A stretch of 64,000 nucleotides of DNA from Sulfurospirillum sp. (GCA_030491005.1 JAKZMJ010000027.1:29490-93489), one strand, 5' to 3'; numbered from the stretch's first letter, positions 18,119 through 28,132 are shown. Notes: generated from the sequence alone by a model not told the origin. Numbers and translations: made by a program.

Positions 18119-19483
18119 GTGCAAAACAAAAAACTCCTTACCCAAGATATTCCTTCTTTATTAAAATCAATAGCCATTCCTGCAAGTACAGGAATGTTTT
18201 TTAATACTATGTATAATGTAGTAGATACCTTTTATGCTGGACTTATTTCAACGCAAGCAATAGCTTCTTTATCTTTGTCTTTTATGATATTTTTTATGAT
18301 TATTGGTTTAGGCTATGGATTTTCATCAGCAATTACTGCTTTAATAGGAAATGCACTTGGGGCTAAAAAGTATTTTTTGGCTAGTTTATATGCTCATAAG
18401 GGAATTTTATTTTTACAAATAATAGCTATTTGTTTAACAATTTTGGGATTATATACTTCTTCTTATTTATTACAATTCTTAGGTGCAAGTGGGCAATACC
18501 TACAGATATCCTTAGATTACATTACTATAATTTTATTTGGAACAGTATTTTTTATGACAAATTTTGCCCTAAATCCTATTTTAGTATCAAGAGGTGATAC
18601 TAAAACATATAGAAATGTTTTAATCTTTGGTTTTATAGCAAATTGTATTTTAAATCCTTTATTTATATATGGATTTTTATTTATTCCTGCTATGGGTATA
18701 AAAGGTATTGCATTAGCTACTGTTTTAATTCAAGTTATGAGTGTATTTTATATGTTTTATAAAGTTTTACAAACAAAATTAGTTTCTTTTTCTAAACTAA
18801 AGTATTTTTTACCCAACACAAGAATATATAAATCTTTTATAAAACAAGGAATTCCTTCTAGTATTAATATGTTGATTATGTCATTTGGTTCTATTATTTT
18901 AATTTATTTTGTTTCTTTATATGGTATTAAAGCAGTTGCTGGTTATGGTATTGGTTTTAGGGTGGAACAAATTATGTTACTTCCTGCTTTAGGTCTAAGT
19001 TCTGCTGTTTTATCCTTGGCATCAAATAATTTTGGAGCCAAACAATATGACAGAGTAAATTTGATTGTTAAAAAAGCTTTAGAATATGGTTTTTATATTT
19101 CAACATTTGGAATTATTTTTTTATATATTTTTGGTAAAATAATAAGTTCTGCCTTTGATAATGATATAGAAGTGATTAATTATAGTTTTGAGTATCTTCT
19201 AATAGAAGTATGGGTTTTTTATGCTTATATTATTTTATTTATTTGTGTTTCAACACTTCAAGCTATTAAAAAACCTATTATGATAATATATATTGCCTTG
19301 TATAGACAAATTATTGCAAAACTATTAGTTGCTTATTTAGTTGTTGTATATTGGCAATTAGATTTTATTTATTTATGGGTAGGGGTATTGATTATGATTT
19401 ATTCAGCAGCAATATTCACACTAATATATACAAGAAAAATGTTAAAAAATGTCACAAGTAAAAACGTTAAGATTAATAGGTAG
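18119..19483 (+). CDS. MATE family multidrug/sodium efflux protein
   Basis: This 454-residue protein has about twelve hydrophobic segments in two homologous halves (MatE domains about 15-175 and 240-400). Typical residues include PASTGMFFNTMYNVVDTFYAG in helix 1 and GIPSSINMLIMSFGS at the start of the second half. MATE proteins export cationic compounds in exchange for Na+ or H+. The start is GTG at 18119 with AAAAAGGA upstream. The yrbL-like gene follows after 6 bases. Confidence 0.85.
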   Translation: MQNKKLLTQDIPSLLKSIAIPASTGMFFNTMYNVVDTFYAGLISTQAIASLSLSFMIFFMIIGLGYGFSSAITALIGNALGAKKYFLASLYAHKGILFLQIIAICLTILGLYTSSYLLQFLGASGQYLQISLDYITIILFGTVFFMTNFALNPILVSRGDTKTYRNVLIFGFIANCILNPLFIYGFLFIPAMGIKGIALATVLIQVMSVFYMFYKVLQTKLVSFSKLKYFLPNTRIYKSFIKQGIPSSINMLIMSFGSIILIYFVSLYGIKAVAGYGIGFRVEQIMLLPALGLSSAVLSLASNNFGAKQYDRVNLIVKKALEYGFYISTFGIIFLYIFGKIISSAFDNDIEVINYSFEYLLIEVWVFYAYIILFICVSTLQAIKKPIMIIYIALYRQIIAKLLVAYLVVVYWQLDFIYLWVGVLIMIYSAAIFTLIYTRKMLKNVTSKNVKINR

Positions 19484-19489
19484 CCTTGT

Positions 19490-20104
19490 ATGAGTTCTTT
19501 AGTTTTAGATAAAAAATATTTTCTAGCAAAAGGTGGGGAGAGAACTTGTTATATTCATCCACACGATGAAACAAAAGTGATTAAAGTTTTACATGTTAGA
19601 GGAAAGCATAATAATCAAAATGACTTAGAATATTTTTATATACAGTATTTAAGAAGACATAATAAAGACTTATCCCAACTTTCCCAATGTTATAATTATA
19701 TTGATACTAATAAGGGTAAAGGTTTAGTTTTTGAGCGTATTGTAGATTTTGATGAAACTTCTAGTAAATCTTTTAGATATATGCTTGCAAATCAAATCAT
19801 ATCCTTAGAAGAACAAGAAGAATTAATAAATGAATTAAAGCAGTATTTAGAAACTAATTATATTCTTTTTATTGATACTAGTTTGACAAATATTTTTTGT
19901 CAAAAAATATCTAAAGACAAATATAAATTAATAATAGTTGATGGTTTAGGAGCAAAAAGAACAGGTCTTAAATTTATTTTATATAAGTTATCAAAACTTT
20001 ATACAAAATATAAAATAAAAAAACAATGGACAAAATTTATGAAAATGTATAACAAAGATATAAAAAGAATGCAATTAGGACAAAGACCTTTTACAAGATT
20101 ATAA
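19490..20104 (+). CDS. YrbL/PhoP-regulatory-network family protein, copy 2
   Basis: This 204-residue paralogue of the gene at 198-785 shares the FLAKGGER turn, VIKVLH, NKGKGLVFE and VDGLGAKRTGLKF with it, and both end in a KIKKQW.KFM helix. Copy 1 lies beside O-antigen ligase; this copy follows a MATE transporter by 6 bases, so it is probably transcribed with it. It looks like a kinase-fold protein, but substrate and activity are unknown. It converges on lysE with an 8-base gap. Confidence 0.75.
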   Translation: MSSLVLDKKYFLAKGGERTCYIHPHDETKVIKVLHVRGKHNNQNDLEYFYIQYLRRHNKDLSQLSQCYNYIDTNKGKGLVFERIVDFDETSSKSFRYMLANQIISLEEQEELINELKQYLETNYILFIDTSLTNIFCQKISKDKYKLIIVDGLGAKRTGLKFILYKLSKLYTKYKIKKQWTKFMKMYNKDIKRMQLGQRPFTRL

Positions 20105-20112
20105 ATTAATAT

Positions 20113-20727
20113 TTATTTAATTAAAGTAAGTAAAGAATAAGCAATAAAAAGCATCAAAAAACCAATTAATATATCTAATATTTTCCAAGTCATTGGTTTT
20201 TTAAAAAGTGGTATTAAAAATCTTGAACCAAATCCTAGAGTAAAAAACCACACAGATGAGGCAAGCACTGAACCTAGTAAAAAGTATATTTTTAAATCAT
20301 CTTGTACATTTGCTCCAATTCCACCTATTAGTAAAATTGTATCTAAATAAGTATGAGGATTTAAAAGAGTAAAAACTAAGACAAGAGTAATTACTTTTTT
20401 TAAGGGATTAGTTTTTACATTTCCATCTATTATTAAACTTTCATTTTTAAATGCAGACTTAAATGATATGAAAGCATAAAATATTAAAAACACTATTCCA
20501 AAAATTGCAATTGAGTTTATTAAAACTTGATTACCTTGTATAAAAAACCCAAGTCCTAAAACTCCAGTAGTAATTAAAAGAAAATCAAAAAAGATACAAA
20601 GTAAAATAGCAGGTAAAACATGTTGTTTTAAAAGTCCCAACTTTAAAATATAAGCGTTTTGAGCACCAATTGCAACTATTAAAGAGATAGTAACAATGAA
20701 ACCTTTTAAAAAAACATCAAAGATCAC
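20113..20727 (-). CDS. LysE/ArgO family amino-acid exporter
   Basis: This 204-residue protein has six hydrophobic helices. The N-terminal GFIVTISLIVAIGAQNAYILKLG matches the LysE/ArgO signature (G.Q...IL..G), and LLNPHTYLDTILLIG matches the second conserved loop. Members export lysine or arginine. It overlaps marC by 4 bp and is the last gene of an operon with an amino-acid ABC importer, so the operon combines uptake and efflux. Confidence 0.85.
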   Translation of the reverse strand: MIFDVFLKGFIVTISLIVAIGAQNAYILKLGLLKQHVLPAILLCIFFDFLLITTGVLGLGFFIQGNQVLINSIAIFGIVFLIFYAFISFKSAFKNESLIIDGNVKTNPLKKVITLVLVFTLLNPHTYLDTILLIGGIGANVQDDLKIYFLLGSVLASSVWFFTLGFGSRFLIPLFKKPMTWKILDILIGFLMLFIAYSLLTLIK

Positions 20728-21368
20728 AAATAAGTCTTTACTAAATTAACAATTCCACTAATGATAAATTGAACTGAAATAGCACCTACAATTAAACCCA
20801 TAATTTTAGTAACAACATTTTGTCCTGTTTGCCCTAAATAATTTCTAATATATAAAGAATTTCTAAAAGCTAAATAAATCAAAATAGCATTAATTAAAAA
20901 TGCAATAACAATAGCTGTAATATCATAAAAATTTTGTGCTTCTTGTTTAACAATTATAATAGTAGAAAAAAGACCAGGCCCAAAAATAATAGGTATTCCA
21001 ATAGGAATGACAGATAAATCATCATCTGCCTTTATATCATCACTTGATGAAGTTGTTTTTTGTTTATTCCCTCTTATCATTTCTAAAGCCATTAAGATAA
21101 GAACAATTCCACCTATTACTTTAATAGAATTAGTATTTATTCCAAAAACACTTAAAATAAAATTACCACCTACTAATACAATAAAAAAAGCAACTAAAAT
21201 CGTCAAAGTGGATTTAAAAGCTACTTGTTTCATTTGTAGTTTAGAAACATCTTGTCCTAATAAAGATAATACAACTGCACTAATTCCAATAGGATTTAAA
21301 AGAGCAAAAAATATAATGGAGTTTTGTAGTAAATTATCAAAAAAAATATTCAACTTAACTAAGACCAC
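20724..21368 (-). CDS. MarC/NAAT family membrane protein
   Basis: This 214-residue protein has six hydrophobic helices and the MarC family pattern: FFALLNPIGISAVVLSLL near the start, then IPIGIPIIFGPGLFSTIIIV with a conserved glycine/proline loop, and a C-terminal ISVQFIISGI. A few relatives transport neutral amino acids, but most are uncharacterised. The start used is GTG at 21368, which overlaps the upstream permease gene by 14 bp; a TTG five codons on is an alternative. Confidence 0.78.
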   Translation of the reverse strand: MVLVKLNIFFDNLLQNSIIFFALLNPIGISAVVLSLLGQDVSKLQMKQVAFKSTLTILVAFFIVLVGGNFILSVFGINTNSIKVIGGIVLILMALEMIRGNKQKTTSSSDDIKADDDLSVIPIGIPIIFGPGLFSTIIIVKQEAQNFYDITAIVIAFLINAILIYLAFRNSLYIRNYLGQTGQNVVTKIMGLIVGAISVQFIISGIVNLVKTYL

Positions 21369-22323
21369 CCTTTGCTTCCATTTTTTTCTCTAAAATATGT
21401 CCTAAATAACTCAACACTGAAGTAATAGATAAATAAACAAGTGCAATAACAATCCAAGTTTCAAATGGCGAAAAAGTATTTGCTACTATTTCTTTTCCTA
21501 CTTTTGTTAAATCTGTAATAGCAATAACTGAAACTAGCGATGAATCTTTAACTAAAGCTATTGCTTCACCTATTAATGTAGGTAAGGCACGCTTAAAAGC
21601 TTGAGGTAAGATAATATATCTCATTGCCTGAAACTTTGGAATGCCTAAAGAATTAGCAGCTTCAAGTTGTCCTTTATCTATTGACTGAATAGCACCCCTT
21701 AATACTTCTGCTACATATGCACCAAAAAATATACCAAGGGCTAAGGTACCTGCTACGAACCTATCTAATTCAAATATATTTGCTACTATAAAATAAAACA
21801 AAAATATCTGAACCAGAAGAGGTGTTCCTCTAACTATTGTAATATAAACCGTAGCAATGTCGCGTAAAAATACATAAGAAGATAATTTCATAAAAGCTAT
21901 AAAAGTGCCAATGACAAAAGTTAGAATAATAGCAAAAAAAGATATCTGAAGTGTTACTCCAAGACCTTTTAAAACAGGGCCTATTTTTGTTTCATCTTTA
22001 CTTGCTATTAAATCACCTTCATAAATTTCTTCACCTATTTTATAGTCAAAAGTATATGAATCATTTAAATCTAATTTAACTTTTTCATCAATATTTTGCA
22101 AATAATAAATATCATTTTCTAATATTAATTTACCATCACTTGGCGATTCTAATGAAGTAGTTTCAGTATATACAAAATACTGAGGTATGCTATTCCATTT
22201 CCACACGTAATTCATATTTGAAGCAGCTACATATAAAAAGTATCCTAATATTACATAAAAACCTAAGGCAATAATATGCCCTAGTTTTCTATCTTGTAAT
22301 AAGGATTTTTTTCGTTTAGACAT
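21355..22323 (-). CDS. Amino-acid ABC transporter permease with periplasmic insertion
   Basis: This 322-residue protein has a C-terminal HisM/GlnP-type permease (about 120-318), including the VRGTPLLVQIF loop and the EAA motif AANSLGIPKFQAMRYIILPQA. It is preceded by an extra transmembrane helix (about 15-35) and about 75 residues of soluble, probably periplasmic, sequence rich in acidic residues. Typical HisM/GlnP permeases are about 220-250 residues. It works with the adjacent binding protein and ATPase. The gap to the binding-protein gene is 2 bases. Confidence 0.85.
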   Translation of the reverse strand: MSKRKKSLLQDRKLGHIIALGFYVILGYFLYVAASNMNYVWKWNSIPQYFVYTETTSLESPSDGKLILENDIYYLQNIDEKVKLDLNDSYTFDYKIGEEIYEGDLIASKDETKIGPVLKGLGVTLQISFFAIILTFVIGTFIAFMKLSSYVFLRDIATVYITIVRGTPLLVQIFLFYFIVANIFELDRFVAGTLALGIFFGAYVAEVLRGAIQSIDKGQLEAANSLGIPKFQAMRYIILPQAFKRALPTLIGEAIALVKDSSLVSVIAITDLTKVGKEIVANTFSPFETWIVIALVYLSITSVLSYLGHILEKKMEAKGGLS

Positions 22324-22325
22324 TT

Positions 22326-23156
22326 TTATTGAACTCTTTTAAGCCACTTTGTATCAACTAACCATTTTTTATATAAGTTATCTGAAAAGTTTACCACTTT
22401 ATCTTCTTGCATTTGTCTCAAAAAGTTATTTAACCAGTTAAGAAAATCAGGATCACCTTTTCTTATAGCCCAACCTAAAGGTTCATAAGTTAAAGGAGTA
22501 TCTAAGTGAATTAATTTTCCTTTACCTTTATTTGTCATAAATAATACATTATAAGGTTGATCATAAACAAAAGCATCTGCTCTTCCACTTAATACTTCAG
22601 CAGCACCATCTGCTTCTGTTTCAAAAGTAAGTATTTTTGCTTTTTTAAAGAATTTTCGTGTAGCAATTTCGCCTGTAACACCAAGTTTAGTAACTACGAT
22701 ATAGCCTTTTTTATCTAAATCTTTTGCTGTTTTTACTTTAGAAGCTAAAGATTTTTTCATCATAATTGTTTGACCAACAATTATATAAGGATTTGCAAAA
22801 TTTATTTTTAAATTTCTAGCTTGAGTTATAGTCATACCTGACATAATAATATCAAATTTATTTGTTATTAATCCTGCGATAATTCCATCCCAAGATGTAG
22901 GAACTAATTTTAATTTAACACCCATGTCTTTAGCCATTTTTTTAGCCATATCAACATCATAACCTATAATTCGACCTTTTTTGTCTTTCATTTCAAAAGG
23001 CATATAGCCAGGTTCCATACCAACTCTTAATTCACCTTTGCTTATAATACTATTTAAAGTAGATTTTTTCCATAGGTTAATATCCCCTGCGAATAAACTT
23101 GTGCTTAAGAATACCACTAGCAATGCTAATAAACTTTTGTTCAAATACTTTCTCAT
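22326..23156 (-). CDS. Amino-acid ABC transporter substrate-binding protein (SBP family 3)
   Basis: This 276-residue protein has a signal peptide (cleavage after LFAG) and an SBP_bac_3 domain: LRVGMEPGYMPFEMKDKKG at the start, GYDVDMAKKMAK, FDIIMSGMTITQAR and the TAKDLDKKG lobe hinge. The Arg in TQAR and Asp in the SGRADAFVYD region are the usual alpha-amino-acid contacts. It probably binds a polar amino acid; the exact one cannot be read here. It lies between the ATPase and permease genes. Confidence 0.87.
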   Translation of the reverse strand: MRKYLNKSLLALLVVFLSTSLFAGDINLWKKSTLNSIISKGELRVGMEPGYMPFEMKDKKGRIIGYDVDMAKKMAKDMGVKLKLVPTSWDGIIAGLITNKFDIIMSGMTITQARNLKINFANPYIIVGQTIMMKKSLASKVKTAKDLDKKGYIVVTKLGVTGEIATRKFFKKAKILTFETEADGAAEVLSGRADAFVYDQPYNVLFMTNKGKGKLIHLDTPLTYEPLGWAIRKGDPDFLNWLNNFLRQMQEDKVVNFSDNLYKKWLVDTKWLKRVQ

Positions 23157-23198
23157 GTTTTTCCTTTTTAATAAAATTAAATTTAATAAAACTTTAAA

Positions 23199-23942
23199 TT
23201 AGTGCATTAAAATTTCATTTAAAAATTGTTTTGCCCTTTTACTACTTGGTTTGTTGAAAAAATCTTCAGGGTTATTTTCCTCAACAATTTTTCCTTCATC
23301 CATAAATATTATTCTATCTCCTACTTCTTTTGCAAATCCCATTTCATGTGTAACACATACTATGGTAAATTTTTCCTTTGCCAAATCTTTCATAACAGAT
23401 AAAACATCACCTATAGTTTCAGGATCTAAAGCCGATGTTGGTTCATCAAAAAGTAATATTTTTGGCTTCATGGCTAAAGATCTAGCAATTGCTACTCTTT
23501 GTTTCTGTCCTCCTGATAAATCACCAGGATAAGAATCTGCTTTATCTTCTAGTTTTACTTTTTGTAGTAGCTTCATAGCGATATCTTTAATTTCTTCTTT
23601 CGAAAGATTTTTCACTAAAAGTGGAGCAATAGAAATATTTTCTAAAATTGTCAAATGAGGAAAAAGATTAAAATGCTGGAATACCATTCCAACTTCTTTT
23701 CTTATTGTTTGTAAATTTCTCTTATTTTCATAGATATCTACACCATCAACTATAATATTTCCTGTATCTATATCTTCAAGACCGTTAATACAACGAATAA
23801 GAGTTGATTTTCCAGAACCACTAGGACCACAGACTACAACAATTTCACCTTTTCTTACACTAAAGTTTATATTTTTTAAAACATGAAAATCATCATAATA
23901 TTTATCTATATTTTTCATTGAAATTATATCATCACTCATCAT
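23199..23942 (-). CDS. Polar amino-acid ABC transporter ATP-binding protein
   Basis: This 247-residue ABC ATPase has Walker [10 protein letters not shown], signature LSGGQKQR and Walker [15 protein letters not shown], with a Q-loop [11 protein letters not shown]. This matches the GlnQ/HisP family. It is the first gene of the operon that continues with the binding protein, permease, MarC and LysE genes. The upstream 249 bases to dnaQ-like gene end hold no gene I can support. Confidence 0.88.
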   Translation of the reverse strand: MMSDDIISMKNIDKYYDDFHVLKNINFSVRKGEIVVVCGPSGSGKSTLIRCINGLEDIDTGNIIVDGVDIYENKRNLQTIRKEVGMVFQHFNLFPHLTILENISIAPLLVKNLSKEEIKDIAMKLLQKVKLEDKADSYPGDLSGGQKQRVAIARSLAMKPKILLFDEPTSALDPETIGDVLSVMKDLAKEKFTIVCVTHEMGFAKEVGDRIIFMDEGKIVEENNPEDFFNKPSSKRAKQFLNEILMH

Positions 23943-24191
23943 GCCTCTTTTAAAAAAATAAATTAAAATCAGTTTATTAGAAAAAAAATTAAATCAAACT
24001 TAAAATTAAAGTAAATTATATTTAATTTTTTACTAATACTACAAAACAAGGCTTACAGCTCCTTAAAATCAAGCTTTAGTAGAATAAATAGATATATATA
24101 TTATTTTAAATTTGTGATTATATAAACATTTTTAGAATTTTTATCATAATTTACTTGTTCTTTATAAAATTTATACATTATTCTAAAATCT

Positions 24192-25022
24192 TTATTTAAT
24201 ATCATTTTTTATTATATTATCTGATTTTGAGTATTTTATTAAATCTTCTGGAGTAGCTATATTTTTTGGCAATTGTTTAATGCATTCTTCTAATATATAT
24301 GTAGTACTTAGTGCGTCACTATAAGCTCTGTGATGATTATCAAGATTTATATTTAATAATGTTTTTAATGAACTTAATCCATACTTATCTGATTTTATAG
24401 TTCTTTTTGCTAAATCAATTGTGCATAATTTTCTATTTTCTAACTTTCCTAAATCATACTTAATAAAAGAATCAGATATAAATTTATAATCAAATTTTAT
24501 ATTATGTGCAATAAAAACACTATCTTCTAAAAATATTTTAAATTCTTCTAGTACTACTTGTAATACAGGTGCATCTTTTAACATTATTGGCTTAATATTG
24601 GTAATTTCTTGTATATATATAGGTATATTTTTAGCATATACTAAAGATTCATATTTATCAATAATGTGTCCGTTTTGATATTTAATTCCTGCAATTTCTA
24701 TTATCTGTCCATTTTGTGTATCATTTCCATTTGTTTCAATATCTACTATACAAAATATTTGCTCACTTATAGTGCTTTGCGATGTTTTTAAAACTACTTT
24801 ATTATTTATGATATCTATAGGTAGACCATTTGATATTAGCAATTCAAATTCTAATTGTGAGCAGTCAAAAAATGTTTCATCACTATGCTCTAAGGCATTT
24901 AAAAAATCATCAAAATGTATAGGGTTTTTTATAAGTTTTTGAATTAATAATTCTAAATTATTTATTTGTTTCTTTTTTACTTTTTTATTTAAGAGTTTTT
25001 TTTGTTCTTTATTAAATTTCAT
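24192..25022 (-). CDS. DnaQ-like 3'-5' exonuclease (DEDDh)
   Basis: This 276-residue protein has an RNase T/DnaQ fold from about residue 88: Exo I FCIVDIETNG, Exo II VFIAHNIKFDYKF and Exo III HHRAYSDALST, giving the DEDDh metal-binding set. The first 85 residues form a helical domain found with these proteins in Campylobacterota (from memory). It could be the polymerase III epsilon subunit or a stand-alone exonuclease. The start overlaps the trpF stop by 11 bp. Confidence 0.82.
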   Translation of the reverse strand: MKFNKEQKKLLNKKVKKKQINNLELLIQKLIKNPIHFDDFLNALEHSDETFFDCSQLEFELLISNGLPIDIINNKVVLKTSQSTISEQIFCIVDIETNGNDTQNGQIIEIAGIKYQNGHIIDKYESLVYAKNIPIYIQEITNIKPIMLKDAPVLQVVLEEFKIFLEDSVFIAHNIKFDYKFISDSFIKYDLGKLENRKLCTIDLAKRTIKSDKYGLSSLKTLLNINLDNHHRAYSDALSTTYILEECIKQLPKNIATPEDLIKYSKSDNIIKNDIK

Positions 25023-25602
25023 TTGCTTTTTTTATAAAATTAATCATTTTAGTTTTATCTTTAATACCTTTTTCTTGTTCAACACCAGAACTTACATCTA
25101 GTCCAAAAAAGTTATAAGAACTTAATTCATCTAAATTCTCTTCTTTAAGTCCCCCTGCTAAGATAAGTTTACTACAATCTATATCTTTAAACCATTCCAA
25201 AGATATTTTTTTTCCCTCTCCACCAAAAGATTCAACAAAAGCATCCACTAATACATACTCATTTTTTATATTTATAATATCTTTTTTACTTTTTACTCTT
25301 AGCACTTTTATATATTTTATATTTAAAGATTGTAAATTTGTATAATTATCTTCATCAATTATTTGAGCTAATTGGATTTTTGAATTTTGACATATTTGAG
25401 TAATATAAGTATGAGGTTCATTTACAAAAAGCCCTACACTTTGTACAAAAGGTGGCATAAGATCTATTATTTTTCGCACTTCAAAAGGGTCAATATATCT
25501 AGGGCTTTTTTTATAAAATACAAAACCCAAGGCACTAGCTCCTGCATCAATAGCATTAAGGGCATCTGTTAAATTAGTAATTCCACAAATTTTAACTTTC
25601 AT
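25012..25602 (-). CDS. trpF: Phosphoribosylanthranilate isomerase
   Basis: This 196-residue TIM-barrel enzyme starts VKICGIT (catalytic Cys region), has FVFYKKSPRYI, VGLFVN, and ends with AGGLKEENL and FFGLDVSSGVEQ...KD, the TrpF phosphate-binding motif. It converts phosphoribosylanthranilate to the ribulose form in tryptophan synthesis. No other trp genes are nearby; it sits between rpe and the exonuclease gene, one base after rpe. Confidence 0.9.
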   Translation of the reverse strand: MKVKICGITNLTDALNAIDAGASALGFVFYKKSPRYIDPFEVRKIIDLMPPFVQSVGLFVNEPHTYITQICQNSKIQLAQIIDEDNYTNLQSLNIKYIKVLRVKSKKDIINIKNEYVLVDAFVESFGGEGKKISLEWFKDIDCSKLILAGGLKEENLDELSSYNFFGLDVSSGVEQEKGIKDKTKMINFIKKANEI

Positions 25603-25603
25603 A

Positions 25604-26248
25604 TTATATTTTCAAACTTTTTATAGCTTTTGCATAATCATCACTTTTAAATACATAAGAACCAGCCACGACAATATCAACACCTGCATCTTTTAAGTCT
25701 TTTATATTCATATCATTTACTCCACCATCAACTTGAATTAAACATTTTGGATTAATTGTATTTATCATGTTTTTTAATTCTTTAACTTTTTTTAATACAC
25801 TAGGAATAAACTTTTGACCACCAAAACCTGGATTAACAGACATTAAAAGAACCATATCCAAGTCTTCAAGTAAATACTCAATTATATCAGGCTTGGTATG
25901 TGGATTTAAAACAATAGCAGGTTTAATACCTAAAGCTTTTAATTTTTGGATAATTCTATGGGGATGTTTTTCACTTTCAATATGAAAAGATATATAATTA
26001 GGTTTTAAATGTGAAAATAAATCAATAAAAAAGTTATTATCTTTAACCATAAGATGAATATCTAAAGGTTTTGATGCCACTTTAGCAACACTATTTACAA
26101 CAACGGGACCTATTGTCATATTTGGCACAAAATGTCCGTCCATTACATCAATATGTATTAAATCACAAGAAGCCTCACAAATTGCACTAATTTCATTACC
26201 TAATTGTGCAAAATTTGCTGATAAAATCGAAGGAGCAACTAACATCAA
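25604..26248 (-). CDS. rpe: Ribulose-phosphate 3-epimerase
   Basis: This 214-residue TIM barrel has APSILSANFAQL, IHIDVMDGHFVPNMTIGP (metal-binding His and catalytic Asp), SVNPGFGGQKFI and QVDGGVN, all diagnostic for Rpe. It interconverts ribulose-5-phosphate and xylulose-5-phosphate. The gene heads a minus-strand unit with trpF and the exonuclease gene. Confidence 0.93.
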   Translation of the reverse strand: MMLVAPSILSANFAQLGNEISAICEASCDLIHIDVMDGHFVPNMTIGPVVVNSVAKVASKPLDIHLMVKDNNFFIDLFSHLKPNYISFHIESEKHPHRIIQKLKALGIKPAIVLNPHTKPDIIEYLLEDLDMVLLMSVNPGFGGQKFIPSVLKKVKELKNMINTINPKCLIQVDGGVNDMNIKDLKDAGVDIVVAGSYVFKSDDYAKAIKSLKI

Positions 26249-26294
26249 GAACCTTTTTAAAAATATAGGGGATTATATCATTTTATAAATATAA

Positions 26295-27866
26295 TTATTC
26301 TTGAAAATCTACTTTTGCTAAATAATCCTTAAATTTACTTTGACCTAAATTATCAGCTTCGTAATTATTAATTAATTTTGAGATTAAACCAACAACTTTG
26401 CTAGCTTCAATTTTTAAGCCTATTTGTCTTGAAAATCTACTTTTAATATCTCCTTGTAAATTTCCACCTAATAATACTTCATAGCCTTCGACTCTTTTAT
26501 TTTCTTCATTTTTTACTTTAACTCCTACAAATCCGATATCAGCAATTTGTGGGTGTGAGCAACCATTTCCACAGCCTGATATCGCAATAGTTACATTTTC
26601 TTTAAAATTAGGAAATTTATCTTCAAGTTGTATTAATACTTTTTTAGAAAACTTTTTAGTCTCAGTTATTGCAAACTTACAAAATTCTTTTCCTGTACAG
26701 CTTTGAAGTCTTGCACGAAACACTGAAGGATTATAAGGATAGCCTAAATCATCAAATTCATTCGCTAAATCTTGCACTACTTCATCTTTAATACCATATA
26801 CAACAAAGTTTTGAGTAGCAGTTAAGCTAAGTCCTTTTGCCTTATATTTTTTTACGATATTATACATTTGTTCAAAATCTTCCCCAGCTATTCGTCCTGA
26901 ATTAGAAGCAAAGCCCACATAAGACTCACCTTGTATTTTAGCCTTATGTATACCAAAATGATTTCTGTTTTCAAAAGATTGTATATCAGGTGCTATTTTT
27001 CCGTCTTGTAATTTATATCCAAGTTTTTTTTCTATTTCATCAACAAATTTTTCCAAACCCCATTCATTAACTAAGTGTCGCACTCTTGCTTTATTTCTAT
27101 TATTTCTATTTCCAAAATCTCTAAATATTTCAGCACAAGCAACAGCTACATCTTGAACTTGTGTGTCTTTTACATACCTATTTGCTCTATATGCAATTTG
27201 TTTTGACTTAGATAATCCTCCACCTACACATAAATCAAATAAGACTTCATTAGAAGATGTTTTAAAAGCTGTAAATGACACATCTTGGATTTCGTGAGAT
27301 GCACAGTGTTTTGAGCAAGCACTTATTCCTATCTTATATTTTCGTGGAAAGTTACAAAATCTATCATCATTTTTATCAAAATATTTATCAACAGATGTTA
27401 CTAAATCTTTTGTATCATAAATCTCATCTTTGCTAATACCACTTACTGGACAAGTCATAATAGGTCGGGGTCCATCTCCTGATGCCATTCGTGAAGTTAT
27501 GCCAACACTTTGCAATAGTTCAAAAATTTTTGGTAAATCTTTGATTTGTATATAATGAAACTGTATATTTTGTCTAACGGTAAAATCAACCAAACCTTGA
27601 GCATATTTTTGCCCTATTGTAGACATCACTTTTAATTGCTCTAAATTCATACAAGCATCAACGATTTTAACTCTTTTCATAAAATATTTTTTATCTTCAG
27701 TTTTATCATGGTCTATATGAGGATACATACCATACCATTTTAGTAAGCCTATATATTCCTTTCTTAAAGCCTCACCACCTTTAGCTTCTTCATATATATC
27801 TTTAATTACATGTAAAGGGTTTCTTGATGCTTTTAATTTCTCTAATGCTGATAGTTCTTTTTCCAT
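26295..27866 (-). CDS. Sirohaem nitrite/sulfite reductase
   Basis: This 523-residue protein has duplicated NIR_SIR ferredoxin-like half-domains. The first sirohaem-region motif is PRPIMTCPVSG; the 4Fe-4S/sirohaem ligands lie in CTGKEFC and ISGCGNGCSHP (C-x5-C then C-x3-C). Electron donor is probably ferredoxin; nitrite versus sulfite cannot be fixed from sequence. It stands alone, with 428 bases of leader region and two tRNA genes upstream. Confidence 0.85.
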   Translation of the reverse strand: MEKELSALEKLKASRNPLHVIKDIYEEAKGGEALRKEYIGLLKWYGMYPHIDHDKTEDKKYFMKRVKIVDACMNLEQLKVMSTIGQKYAQGLVDFTVRQNIQFHYIQIKDLPKIFELLQSVGITSRMASGDGPRPIMTCPVSGISKDEIYDTKDLVTSVDKYFDKNDDRFCNFPRKYKIGISACSKHCASHEIQDVSFTAFKTSSNEVLFDLCVGGGLSKSKQIAYRANRYVKDTQVQDVAVACAEIFRDFGNRNNRNKARVRHLVNEWGLEKFVDEIEKKLGYKLQDGKIAPDIQSFENRNHFGIHKAKIQGESYVGFASNSGRIAGEDFEQMYNIVKKYKAKGLSLTATQNFVVYGIKDEVVQDLANEFDDLGYPYNPSVFRARLQSCTGKEFCKFAITETKKFSKKVLIQLEDKFPNFKENVTIAISGCGNGCSHPQIADIGFVGVKVKNEENKRVEGYEVLLGGNLQGDIKSRFSRQIGLKIEASKVVGLISKLINNYEADNLGQSKFKDYLAKVDFQE

Positions 27867-28030
27867 TTTTAATTTCCTAAGTTAAATAAAGTCTAATTAT
27901 TTTATAAAAGTATTATACTAAAAGGCTAATAAAAGTATCTAAATATTAAGAATTAATATAAATATGGAAGTTCTATGCTTAAGTTAATTTAAATATTTTT
28001 ATGATAATTTTGATTTAAAATACCAACTAA

Positions 28031-28105
28031 TGGCTCCGGCACCTGGGTTCGAACCAGGGACCAAATGATTAACAGTCATCTACTCTACCGCTGAGCTATG
28101 CCGGA
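28031..28105 (-). tRNA. tRNA-Asn (GTT), copy 1
   Basis: Read on the minus strand, the 75-base gene has a seven-base acceptor stem TCCGGCA/TGCCGGA, D-loop AGCTCAGCGGTAGAG, anticodon GTT within CTGTTAA, T-arm with GGTTCGAACC and an encoded CCA. The anticodon is Asn. Confidence 0.95.
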
Positions 28106-28132
28106 AATTGAAAGGTATAAAAGTTTATATAA

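Noticed and set aside
21007..21393. Plus-strand open frame opposite the MarC gene
   Set aside because: Antisense shadow of a well-supported membrane protein gene.
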